Notes: generated by a model from the sequence alone, not told the origin. A DNA stretch of 15,362 bases from JAVZLQ01 sp049700035 (GCA_049700035.1 JBNAWC010000026.1:1-15362), one strand, 5' to 3'. Positions 7,690 to 14,883 are shown, numbered from the stretch's first letter. Translations and numbers: made by a program.

Positions 7690-9168
7690 ATGTTCAAACC
7701 TGAAGGAATATCACCAGCTTTGGTTACTCCCTTCACTGATGATGGAAAAGCCGTTGACGAGGAAATGCTTCGTGCTTTGGTTAGACGCTGCCTCGAGTTG
7801 GGCGTGCATGGCGTTGTTCCATGCGGGACAACAGGCGAATTTGTAAACTTAACAACCGAAGAAAAGAAGAGCGTCATAAAAATTGTTGTCGACGAAGTTA
7901 ATGGAAAAGTTCCAGTTATCGCTGGAACAGGCGCAAGCGGAACAGACCAAGCCTTGGAAATGACGCAATACGCGAAAGACGTTGGCTGCGACGCCGCTTT
8001 AATTGTTACGCCTTTCTATTTAAAACCAGCAGACCGCGGCATATACGAGCATTTTGACACAATCGCAAGTAAAGTGGACTTGCCAATAATCCTATACAAC
8101 ATTCCACAATGCACAGGCGTCGAATTAACATGGCAGATGGTTGAAGACTTGGCTCAAATCCCAAACATTGTTGGCTTAAAGGATAGCAGCGGACAGTTAC
8201 GCTATATACTTGCTGTGCTGGAAAAAGTAAGAGACAAAATCAATGTTTTATGCGGACACGACGAAGTTGTAGTAGCAGCATTAGCCGCTGGATGCTCTGG
8301 CGCCATATTGGCAAGCGCCAACGTCATACCAGATATCTGGGTTCAAATCTACAATTACATGAAAAGCGGCGAATTGCAAAAAGCCAGAGAACTCCAATAC
8401 AAGGTGCAGAAAATAGCCAGAATAATCGCTGGAAGCGGCGCAGTAGGAGCAAAAGAAGCGCTAAACATGATGAAAATCAAAGTCGGTCCAGTCAGAAGAC
8501 CGCTCAGCGTAGGCGGAGAACTAACCTACGAGGCAAGAGAAGAACTACGCCTAGACCTAGAGAAAATTGGCAAGATAACGCCAAAAACCATAACCTTCGA
8601 AATCACCGAAAAACCCATAGAAGAAAGGTTCATGGCAATAAACATAACACCAGAAACCATAAGGGACTTTAAACTGCGCGTAGGCGAAGCTCTAGCTGGG
8701 TCTGGCGCAGAAGTCGCCCACATAGATCTAATCATGGGGAAAAAGGATGGTCCAGTAGGCGAGGCCTTTACAAAGGCTAAGGCTGCACCGACGCCTGGGC
8801 ATGAGCCTTTATTGGCGATTTTGGAGCCAAACTTGACTGTTAAACCCGTAACGCTGATAGTGCCAACGGTTACTATTACAAGTATGCGTCAAGCCAGTAT
8901 GGTTTATGGGCCAGCTCAAACAGCTGTAGCCAAAGCAGTTTTAGATAGCGTTGCTGACGGCACAATTCCGAAAGAGGCAGTTGAAGACTTAATTATAATC
9001 GCAAATGTCTTTGTTCATCCCACAGCAGTGGATAGACAACGAGTTTACATAAACAATTATAAGGCTATGCGCCACGCCATCCGCAAAGCCATAGAAGGCA
9101 GACCAAATATAGAAGAGCTTATAGAAAATAAAGACCGTGCAAAGCATCCATTTAAATACACGCCATAG
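7690..9168 (+). CDS. bifunctional fusion: DapA-family aldolase + formaldehyde-activating enzyme (Fae)
   Basis: 492 residues in one uninterrupted frame. I choose the ATG at 7690 because GGAG lies 9 nt upstream; the in-frame TTG at 7675 falls at the expected transcription start. Residues 1-293 are a full DapA/N-acetylneuraminate-lyase barrel: GTTGE (T47, T48), Y110 in VTPFY, Y136 in YNIP, and Schiff-base lysine K164 in GLKDSSG. The arginine of true dihydrodipicolinate synthases after YNxPxR is replaced (YNIPQC, C141), so lysine biosynthesis is unlikely. After a linker of about 30 residues, residues about 326-490 are a complete Fae domain: VGEALAGSGAEVAHIDLIMG (catalytic histidine H344), KDGPVGEAF, LLAILEPNLTVKP and YGPAQTAVAKAV. 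Fae joins formaldehyde to tetrahydromethanopterin. The fusion suggests an aldolase that makes or uses formaldehyde; the actual aldol substrate is unknown. trmI starts 9 nt downstream. Confidence 0.9.
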   Translation: MFKPEGISPALVTPFTDDGKAVDEEMLRALVRRCLELGVHGVVPCGTTGEFVNLTTEEKKSVIKIVVDEVNGKVPVIAGTGASGTDQALEMTQYAKDVGCDAALIVTPFYLKPADRGIYEHFDTIASKVDLPIILYNIPQCTGVELTWQMVEDLAQIPNIVGLKDSSGQLRYILAVLEKVRDKINVLCGHDEVVVAALAAGCSGAILASANVIPDIWVQIYNYMKSGELQKARELQYKVQKIARIIAGSGAVGAKEALNMMKIKVGPVRRPLSVGGELTYEAREELRLDLEKIGKITPKTITFEITEKPIEERFMAINITPETIRDFKLRVGEALAGSGAEVAHIDLIMGKKDGPVGEAFTKAKAAPTPGHEPLLAILEPNLTVKPVTLIVPTVTITSMRQASMVYGPAQTAVAKAVLDSVADGTIPKEAVEDLIIIANVFVHPTAVDRQRVYINNYKAMRHAIRKAIEGRPNIEELIENKDRAKHPFKYTP

Positions 9169-9177
9169 TGACTAAAG

Positions 9178-9957
9178 TTGCCAGACCAAAAAATAATGGA
9201 AGGCGACTACATACTTCTATACCTAAACCAAATGAAAACCTACCTCGTAAAAGTGGAAGCTGGAAAAACCTTCCATACACACAAAGGGTTTGTAAAATTT
9301 GATGACCTGATTGGGAAGGAGTACGGCTCAACTGTCCTTAGTAACACCGGCGCCGAATTCGTAGCCTTAAAGCCATTGCTACGTGATTACATCATGAAGT
9401 CCGCTAGGCAAACACAGATAACATACCCAAAGGACATTGCCCTAATAATAATGTTCAGCGGCATAGGCTCTGGAAGCCGCGTTGTCGAAGCTGGAACTGG
9501 CACGGGAGCCTTAACAACAGCCCTAGCACATTACGTTAAGCCAAACGGCAAAATCTACAGCTACGAGGTTAGAGAGGAATTCCTAAAAACCGCAGAGAAA
9601 AACCTGCGAAGGGCAGGCTTAGCGGATTTTGTGGAACTCAAAAATAAGGATATTACCGCTGGCATAGACGAGTCAGATGTGGATGCTGTTGTTTTGGATT
9701 TGGCGACACCTTGGCTTGTAGTTCCGCATACCTACAGCGCCCTAAAAGCATGTGGAACGCTTGTTTCATTCAGCCCAACAATAGACCAAGGGGTAAAAAC
9801 TGTTGAAGCTCTAAAAGAAAGCGGTTTTGTGGATGTGGAAACCGTTGAATGCTTGATGCGCGGAATGCAAGTTGAGCGTGGCAAGACTAGACCACAAACG
9901 TTAATGACTGCGCATACGGGCTACATCACCTTTGCCAGAAAAGCCTTGAAAAATTGA
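9178..9957 (+). CDS. trmI: tRNA (adenine-N1)-methyltransferase, TrmI family
   Basis: 259 residues from TTG at 9178 (GTGA 6 nt upstream is a modest ribosome site); the in-frame ATG at 9196 is an alternative and also gives a typical MEGDYILLY family start. The family uses S-adenosylmethionine to make m1A at position 58, and in archaea also 57, of the tRNA T-loop. The small N-terminal beta domain spans about 1-75. YPKD (83-86) leads into the class I methyltransferase fold: SAM motif I VVEAGTGTGALT (E104-G110), the acidic residue E130 in IYSYE that contacts the ribose, and the catalytic-loop motif LDLATPW with D174. The C-terminal RGKTRPQTLMTAHTGYITFARK is the usual family ending. It follows the aldolase-Fae gene by 9 nt, so they share a transcript, though a functional link is not implied. 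Confidence 0.9.
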   Translation: MPDQKIMEGDYILLYLNQMKTYLVKVEAGKTFHTHKGFVKFDDLIGKEYGSTVLSNTGAEFVALKPLLRDYIMKSARQTQITYPKDIALIIMFSGIGSGSRVVEAGTGTGALTTALAHYVKPNGKIYSYEVREEFLKTAEKNLRRAGLADFVELKNKDITAGIDESDVDAVVLDLATPWLVVPHTYSALKACGTLVSFSPTIDQGVKTVEALKESGFVDVETVECLMRGMQVERGKTRPQTLMTAHTGYITFARKALKN

Positions 9958-10009
9958 AAAAGCATTTATGCGATTAGCCTCTTATAGCCTAAGTTTGAAG
10001 GTGGCAATA

Positions 10010-11206
10010 TTGGCAAAATTTTCCATAAGCGAGGCGGAATATGGACGTCGAATAGACTATGTCAAAAAAGTTTTGGTCAGGCGCAAACTTGACGCCCTAT
10101 ACTTAACAAACACAACAAGCATATTTTACTTGACGGGTTATTCTTTTTTGGCAACGGAACGCCCAGCAGCACTAATAATACCAGTCGACGGCAAAATCAC
10201 TTTCATGGGACCGCTGCTTGAAAAGAATCACATTCCACTAAAAACAAGAATTATAGAAGAAGTGAAGACTTATCTGGATTATCCAGGCGAAAAACACCCA
10301 ATGGATTACTTTGCAGATTTCCTAAAAGAGATGGGTTTAGCAAAGAAGCGCATAGGAATAGACAACAAAGCTGGAGCATCCGCCATGTGGAGTTATAAGG
10401 GTCCGCCAATAACGAAAAAGTTGCCTGAAGCTAAATTTGTGGATATGAAGGATTTGGTTCCTTCCATGCGCCTAATAAAATCTGAGGAGGAAATAGCCCT
10501 AATTCGTGAAAGCGCCAAATGGGCAAACCTAGCCCATAGTTTACTTCAAGAATATACTAGCGAAGGCTTGTGGGATGTTGAAGTTGCGCTGGCAGCGTCT
10601 CATGAAGCATCAATAATGATGAAGAGGACTCTTGGACCAGAATATGAACCTCTGCGAAGAAGCACTCCAGTAAGTGTGGGTTTTAGGGGACAAATTGGTG
10701 AAATGAGCGCTGTCCCCCACTCTATTGCTACAAAACGCATGATTAAGAGAGGTGACGTTGTTGTAACGGGTGCTGGTGCAGACGTAGGCGGTTACAGTTG
10801 CGAGTTGGAGCGGACAATGATTGTTGGAAAGCCTACGCCGAAACAGAAGCGCTACTTTAACGTGATGGTCAAAGCACAAAAGGCTGCCTTCAAAACTTTC
10901 AAGGCTGGAGTTAAGTGCAGCGAGATTGACAAAGCAACGATAAATGTCTTCAAAAAAGCTGGTTTGTCGCATTTAGTGCTGCACCACACTGGACATGGGT
11001 TGGGTTTGGAGGGACATGAACCCCCGTGGCTGGACATAGGCAATGAAGAGCCTTTAAAGGCAGGTATGGTTGTAAGCTGCGAACCAGGAATATACGAAAC
11101 TGGATTTGCAGGCTTTAGACATTCTGACACTGTTTTGATAACTGAAGATGGCGCAGAAATAATTACGTATTACCCAAGGGACTTGGAAGAGTTAACCATC
11201 AGCTAA
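10010..11206 (+). CDS. M24-family (Xaa-Pro peptidase/creatinase fold) protein with altered metal ligands
   Basis: 398 residues from TTG at 10010. GAAGGTGG (9997-10004) lies 5 nt upstream, whereas the in-frame ATG at 9968 has no ribosome site and sits in a TATA-like CATTTATGC. Residues 1-150 form the N-terminal creatinase-type domain (LDALYLTNTTSIFYLTGYSF); 155-398 are the pita-bread fold. Aligned by eye with prolidase, histidine H329 (HTGHGLGLEGH) and E358 (CEPGIYE) are kept. The first metal Asp is G254, the second is E265 (CELERT), and the last Glu becomes S372 in FRHSDT. This matches an M24 subgroup usually annotated as Xaa-Pro peptidase, but it may not be a canonical two-metal dipeptidase, and creatinase-like or other C-N hydrolysis is possible. 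It lies 52 nt after trmI and may have its own promoter. Confidence 0.8.
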   Translation: MAKFSISEAEYGRRIDYVKKVLVRRKLDALYLTNTTSIFYLTGYSFLATERPAALIIPVDGKITFMGPLLEKNHIPLKTRIIEEVKTYLDYPGEKHPMDYFADFLKEMGLAKKRIGIDNKAGASAMWSYKGPPITKKLPEAKFVDMKDLVPSMRLIKSEEEIALIRESAKWANLAHSLLQEYTSEGLWDVEVALAASHEASIMMKRTLGPEYEPLRRSTPVSVGFRGQIGEMSAVPHSIATKRMIKRGDVVVTGAGADVGGYSCELERTMIVGKPTPKQKRYFNVMVKAQKAAFKTFKAGVKCSEIDKATINVFKKAGLSHLVLHHTGHGLGLEGHEPPWLDIGNEEPLKAGMVVSCEPGIYETGFAGFRHSDTVLITEDGAEIITYYPRDLEELTIS

Positions 11207-11292
11207 TCCTTTCCTCCACAACCAAATCTAAATGAAACAAAGTTCTAATAGTTGAGTGTGAAATTTGCAAGAAAATAATAAAAAGGTTGGTT
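11207..11292. other. 86-nt convergent intergenic gap
   Basis: Tail-to-tail gap between the M24 gene and the zinc-ribbon gene. A pyrimidine-rich run (CCTTTCCTCC, about 11207-11216) follows the plus-strand stop and may end that transcript. No gene is visible. Confidence 0.3.
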
Positions 11293-11520
11293 TTAGGGCG
11301 ATTTAAACACCATAGCCATCGTTTTAAGCGTCGCTTGGCAGTATGGACAGTTTTTGCGTCCTTTCTTAAACGGAAATGTTCTACCGCAGCGGATGCAAAG
11401 TTGCATTTGAACAATAAATTTTCCATTATGCACGTTAGGATGGAATTTTCGCGAATTAGCATTCTCCTTTTCCTTCGTTCTTGCGGTGTGTTTTTGAAGC
11501 AACTCTTGTTTCCGCATCAT
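11293..11520 (-). CDS. small zinc-ribbon protein
   Basis: 75 residues from ATG at 11520. AAGGAAG lies 6 nt upstream; the TTG at 11526 would abut that ribosome site, so I prefer the ATG. The first 40 residues are basic and Gln/Lys/Asn-rich with no clear fold. The C-terminal half holds two CxxC knuckles, LCIRCG and CPYCQ, separated by about 13 residues (FPFKKGRKN between them), the classic arrangement of a single treble-clef/zinc-ribbon. Such proteins bind nucleic acid or serve as protein-interaction modules; the role here is unknown. It is the last gene of a minus-strand run (beta-propeller, microprotein, this gene) with gaps of 10 and 16 nt. Competing open frames on the opposite strand and in another minus frame show no motif or ribosome site. 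Confidence 0.7.
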   Translation of the reverse strand: MMRKQELLQKHTARTKEKENANSRKFHPNVHNGKFIVQMQLCIRCGRTFPFKKGRKNCPYCQATLKTMAMVFKSP

Positions 11521-11536
11521 CGGCAACTTCCTTAAT

Positions 11537-11677
11537 TTAGCCTTCGCGTTTTAACTTGCTGTTAGGCGCATCTATTAAGACAGCAACCTTGTAGACCACG
11601 TAAGCAAAAAGAACGGTCACAGCTATCTCGGCGAAGTCTCCAAGCATTCTGATGAGTTCACTTAGGGTCATAGGCAT
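11537..11677 (-). CDS. 46-residue single-TM microprotein
   Basis: A small gene easily missed because of its length. ATG at 11677 stands 5 nt behind GAAGGAG, an excellent ribosome site that overlaps the stop codon region of the beta-propeller gene, and the frame ends in TAA at 11537-11539. The protein starts MPMTLSELIRMLGDFAEIAV, continues through a hydrophobic helix (about residues 15-36, TVLFAYVVYKVAVLI) and ends with a basic tail (KLKREG). The acidic, amphipathic first turn and single membrane helix suggest a small membrane subunit or anchor. Its position, 10 nt after the propeller stop and 16 nt before the zinc-ribbon start, is what makes it convincing. No family recognised. Confidence 0.65.
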   Translation of the reverse strand: MPMTLSELIRMLGDFAEIAVTVLFAYVVYKVAVLIDAPNSKLKREG

Positions 11678-11687
11678 TCGCGCTCCT

Positions 11688-13461
11688 TCAAGCTTTGAGG
11701 TTCAACTCTTTGATTTCGCTTAGGTCGAGCAGCGAGTTTATTTTAACTTTGCTTTCCGATATTGTGTATAAGAAATCGCCTATGTAGAGCGCTCTCATCA
11801 CGTGATGTGTACTGTCCATAACGTTTCCATTTTCAACATGCGTTATTGTTCCCCTCAACGCGATTTTCTCTTCAAGCTCCAACGATATTGCGAACACGTA
11901 TGCGCCTTGCCAAACTGGTTTACCGCAAACATAAGGTGGAACGCCTTGCGGATACTCGCTTTCGTCAACATCCGCGACGAGAACGGGTATCACTAGAAGG
12001 TTCCTTTCCCTGTCAAACAAGAACGCCTTGTGGTCTCTTAGAACCGGCGAGTCTGTTCCCCTCTCGCCTATGATATATTTCGCAATTTCTTCTGGTTTGC
12101 TTACATTTGTAACGTCGAAAAGCGAAATTTTCACTCCTTGATACCATGAGAAAGCACCCTCTTCCGCTGGAACTGTTTCTTTGCCAACGCCAATAACGTG
12201 GTTCTCATCATAAATGTGCAGATAATCAGAGTAACCGTTAATCTTCAGTTCGCCAAGCACTTTCGGATTGTATGGGTCAGTCAAGTCTATGACGAAAAAC
12301 GGGTCAACCTTCCTAAAAGTCACAAGATAGCAGATGTCGCCCATGAAGCGAACTGAATGAATCTGCTCTTTTGGGGCTACATCTTCAAGACTTCCCACCA
12401 CTTCCAAGTCCATGTTTAGAACATATAGGCTGTTCATTCCACTATAAGATGTGGGCGATTCTAAAGTATCCATCATATTCGTCCATGGAAAACTGGTTAA
12501 GAGCCATGCCTGGAACTTGCCCATCAGCAACATAACTTATCTTACAATCTTCAATGCGAATCCTATGCAAATATGTCTTGCAATAGTCAGTTATAGCCAA
12601 GTAAACGTTATTCAAAGAAACGTACAACGTTGAGGTTGCGCCAAGAAGCAGCGGTCCATAAGTGGGCTCTTGCCAATCGTTTTGCACGTTAACAGCAACT
12701 ATTGTAGTGTACACGTAGGCGTAGTCCACAATTTTTGAGTAGTAAATTTCAGTCGCCTCTATTTTCCTCCATTCACCATCAAAACAAATTTTCGGAAGCG
12801 CCACTTCATCGTTAATTACGCAAGCGCTTCGCATAACAATGGCATAAACATAGTCGCCTATCATCCTAGAACTGAAGTACCACCCTTCAACAATTATCTC
12901 CCTTCGAAGTATTGGAAACGCATTGTCTGAAACATCGTATATCTGGATGACTGTCTCCAACTCATTAGGATAATCGAACCCGAGATATCGTTTGTCGACA
13001 ACTTCTGAATAAGACCCATGAACAGTTTCTTCATAAAAGATAACAAGTCTATGACCGTTTATGAAGAGCTGCTTTAAAGTACCATTTACATCTATTCTAG
13101 ACAACACAGTGGCTTCTTCGGGTGGATAAGCCTTAACAATGACCACGCTTTGACCCGAAACTATGTATAAGTATTCACCGTCAGTCTTAACGATATCCGC
13201 CTCGTCGACTCCTTCAACTTGGATGTTAGTCTTTGAATAGCCATAACTCTCAGTTAAAAGCGCCCTCATGCCTATATCGCGTAGGGAGAACGAATAATCT
13301 GAGGGATTATATGCTCTTAACCTTTGCAGGAACTCTTTAAGTTCAGCGTAAGACTTGAACTTGCTAAGCGCGACTGCTTCATATTCCATGTTGCCACAAA
13401 GCATTAGAAACATGCTCACACCGAGCAGCAATAATAGCGAGACAACTTTTCCCTTAACCAT
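11688..13461 (-). pseudogene. secreted beta-propeller protein (PF09826 type), split by a +1 frame change
   Basis: About 590 residues if read through. The preferred start is ATG at 13461, 8 nt after AGGTGA; a GTG at 13473 is in frame. An N-terminal signal or anchor (KGKVVSLLLLLGVSMFLML) is followed by the family hallmark NIQVEGVDEADIVKTDG and repeated propeller blades, so the protein should act outside the cell. The first frame stops at 12442 right after NQFSMDEYDGYFRIA. The rest of the same domain (from TSYSGMNSLYVLN to the end, including SVRFMGDICYLVTF and VDPFFVIDLTDP) continues in another frame. Dropping one base from the CCC run on the coding strand (GGG at 12453-12455 of the plus strand) joins them perfectly. 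Both halves look fully conserved, so a sequencing/assembly error or a very recent mutation is most likely; programmed frameshifting is possible but unsupported. Confidence 0.85.
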
Positions 13462-13549
13462 CTCAATTTTCACCTGGCTATAATAGACGCTTTTAGTTGA
13501 CTTAATACTACGTTTCAGAACACATTTGTACCAAAATTAGTACAGACAT

Positions 13550-13813
13550 CTAAACCATGCGCTTGAAAAGCAGATAAACAGTTAATGCAATTAAAAAGCA
13601 CAACGCAAAAACTTCAACGTCAAGGCTTGAATATGAATACATGTTAGAACCATATGTTTCGCTATTAGGTTTTTGCAGCGTCCATTCTCGCAAGTGCAAA
13701 TGCACTAAATATTCATCCGTAAACTCTAACATTGCAAGCGCAAACAGCGGACCAACTATTAGAGCTATTCCAAGGATTGCTGCTGCCACGCAGTACAGCA
13801 CAATTTTCTTCAA
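13550..13813 (-). CDS. small two-TM membrane protein, unknown function
   Basis: 87 residues from TTG at 13813, with GAAGGTG 11 nt upstream (somewhat distant). A basic start (KKIVLYC) leads into a first hydrophobic helix (about 4-29, AAAILGIALIVGPLFALAML). An outside-type hydrophilic loop of about 35 residues rich in Ser/Tyr/Asn follows (LREWTLQKPNSETYGSNMYS), then a second helix (VEVFALCFLIALTVYLLF) with a basic end (KRMV). Both termini are predicted inside. It lies 88 nt upstream of the beta-propeller gene on the same strand and may be its operon partner. A TATA-like CTTTTATATGC (13880-13890, minus strand) is available upstream. No family recognised. Confidence 0.55.
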   Translation of the reverse strand: MKKIVLYCVAAAILGIALIVGPLFALAMLEFTDEYLVHLHLREWTLQKPNSETYGSNMYSYSSLDVEVFALCFLIALTVYLLFKRMV

Positions 13814-13879
13814 GGCTCGCTTACACCTTCACATGTTAGATGGTCGCTTTCCCTTTTAATTCTACACTTTAGAACAGCA

Positions 13880-13890
13880 TATAAAAGTTG
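13880..13890 (-). promoter_or_regulatory. TATA-like box upstream of the 87-aa membrane protein
   Basis: Read on the minus strand the sequence is CTTTTATATGC. At 25-30 nt downstream initiation would fall near 13855, giving a leader of about 40 nt that includes the GAAGGTG ribosome site. Confidence 0.35.
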
Positions 13891-13898
13891 TAGAGACA

Positions 13899-14351
13899 TC
13901 ATAGGGGCTTCGCTCTCCAAAGTCTAAATGTTTCAAACCATAGGATTACGTTTGCAGTTAAACCAAAAATTAAGGCATAAAGGTTTGGAACCAGATGACC
14001 AATAATGCACAATGTCAAATAAGCAACTAGCATTGTGAGAAAAAGAACAGAATAGAACAAGTACCGTGGAACAAGAAAACGTCCCATCCGCGTGAAAAAA
14101 CGTAAAATCCCAACCTTAACCTCTTCCTCAAGCACATACTCGCCAGTCGCCCTTTTTCGGACAAGCCCCAAATCCTGAAGTTTCTCAAGATGATGCACTG
14201 CAATACTTGGACTTGAAAAGCCTAAGGCACGTTGAACTTCGCGAACACCAACAGCATGCGTGGACTGCTGAAGCAAATACCAATATACGAGGAGGGTTTT
14301 TCCCTTTAGTTCAGATTCTATAACTACCGTGTCAGGCTCAAACTTGGGCAT
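13899..14351 (-). CDS. membrane-anchored winged-helix transcription regulator
   Basis: 150 residues from ATG at 14351, 5 nt behind AGGTG. The longer in-frame ATG at 14399 lies upstream of a TATA-like CTTTTAATTA (about 14375-14385, minus strand) and is rejected. Residues about 15-85 form an ArsR/MarR-like winged helix: LLVYWYLLQQ, VGVREVQRALGFSSPSIAVHHLEKLQDLGLV with the recognition helix at SSPSIAVHHLEKL, then a wing ending RKRATGEYVLEEE. Two hydrophobic helices follow (YLFYSVLFLTMLVAYLTLCII and LYALIFGLTANVILWF), so the DNA-binding domain is held at the membrane. It is divergent from a three-TM protein across about 100 nt and likely regulates that gene or itself, possibly in response to a membrane or cell-envelope signal. 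Confidence 0.8.
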   Translation of the reverse strand: MPKFEPDTVVIESELKGKTLLVYWYLLQQSTHAVGVREVQRALGFSSPSIAVHHLEKLQDLGLVRKRATGEYVLEEEVKVGILRFFTRMGRFLVPRYLFYSVLFLTMLVAYLTLCIIGHLVPNLYALIFGLTANVILWFETFRLWRAKPL

Positions 14352-14416
14352 AACAGCACCTAATTTTATTATGGCGGCTCTAATTAAAAGCCTAATCATG
14401 AAGTGCGTTAACCAAA

Positions 14417-14428
14417 GCTTATAACTCA
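14417..14428 (+). promoter_or_regulatory. TATA-like box for the 144-aa membrane protein
   Basis: AGCTTATAACTC lies 21-32 nt before the ATG at 14449, placing transcription start almost at the start codon (leaderless mRNA). No Shine-Dalgarno is present, which agrees. Confidence 0.4.
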
Positions 14429-14448
14429 GATACGGGCATTAAAAGATA

Positions 14449-14883
14449 ATGCATGAAACAAAAAGGGAAAGACAAGAAACAGCGAAAAACAGCCGCTTAA
14501 TGAACACTTTCAAATCTTTGATAAGGCTTCTGGGGAAAAGATACATATGGTCAGGCTTGCTTTTAGGATTCGTTTGGAGCTTCTCAACGCCATTCATCTT
14601 AACAATATTCCAAGAATCATTGCAACAATTCCCGCAGGAGGCAATATACGCACTCTTCTTCCCAATGGCCTCAGCTCTGTATATACTAAGTGCAATCGCT
14701 GGTCCAGAGGGATACGTTGATCCACTATTGTTGTGGAGTTTATCCATAATTATCGGTGTGATCATCGGCGTAATAATAACCTATTGTGCGCATCTAGTTC
14801 ACATTTTACTGAAAAACAAAAAGGCACGATGTCAAGTAGCAAATAAAACACAAAAGGTTTCTCACCCGTTGCCGTCCGAGTAA
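14449..14883 (+). CDS. three-TM membrane protein, unknown function
   Basis: 144 residues. The N-terminal 30 are charged and hydrophilic (many Lys/Arg). Three membrane helices follow: about 32-54 (YIWSGLLLGFVWSFSTPFIL), 65-83 (AIYALFFPMASALYILSAI) and 93-121 (LLLWSLSIIIGVIIGVIITY). A short outside loop IAGPEGYVDP lies between the second and third. The tail is basic and polar (LKNKKARCQVANKTQK). No family recognised. It is divergent from the membrane-anchored winged-helix gene, and the approximately 100-nt shared region holds a TATA candidate for each, so the regulator may control it. A later Met at residue 18 is an alternative start but would lose only hydrophilic residues. Confidence 0.6.
   Translation: MHETKRERQETAKNSRLMNTFKSLIRLLGKRYIWSGLLLGFVWSFSTPFILTIFQESLQQFPQEAIYALFFPMASALYILSAIAGPEGYVDPLLLWSLSIIIGVIIGVIITYCAHLVHILLKNKKARCQVANKTQKVSHPLPSE

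Noticed and set aside
7690..8568. Dihydrodipicolinate synthase (dapA) of lysine biosynthesis
   Set aside because: The carboxylate-binding arginine is replaced by cysteine (C141), the domain is fused to Fae, and no other lysine-pathway gene is nearby.
8250..8672. Open frame of 140 codons, plus strand, inside the aldolase-Fae gene
   Set aside because: It is extremely Arg/Ser/Asn-rich with no fold-like pattern, has no ribosome site, and overlaps a region where the other frame encodes conserved aldolase sequence.
11199..11535. Plus-strand and second minus-strand frames overlapping the zinc ribbon
   Set aside because: Neither has a recognisable motif or an SD; the chosen minus frame has two CxxC knuckles, an SD and operon spacing.
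12440..12470. Programmed +1 frameshift in the propeller gene as the primary explanation
   Set aside because: No internal SD-like stimulator or known shift-prone codon pair is evident; an error or recent mutation is simpler, though it is not excluded.
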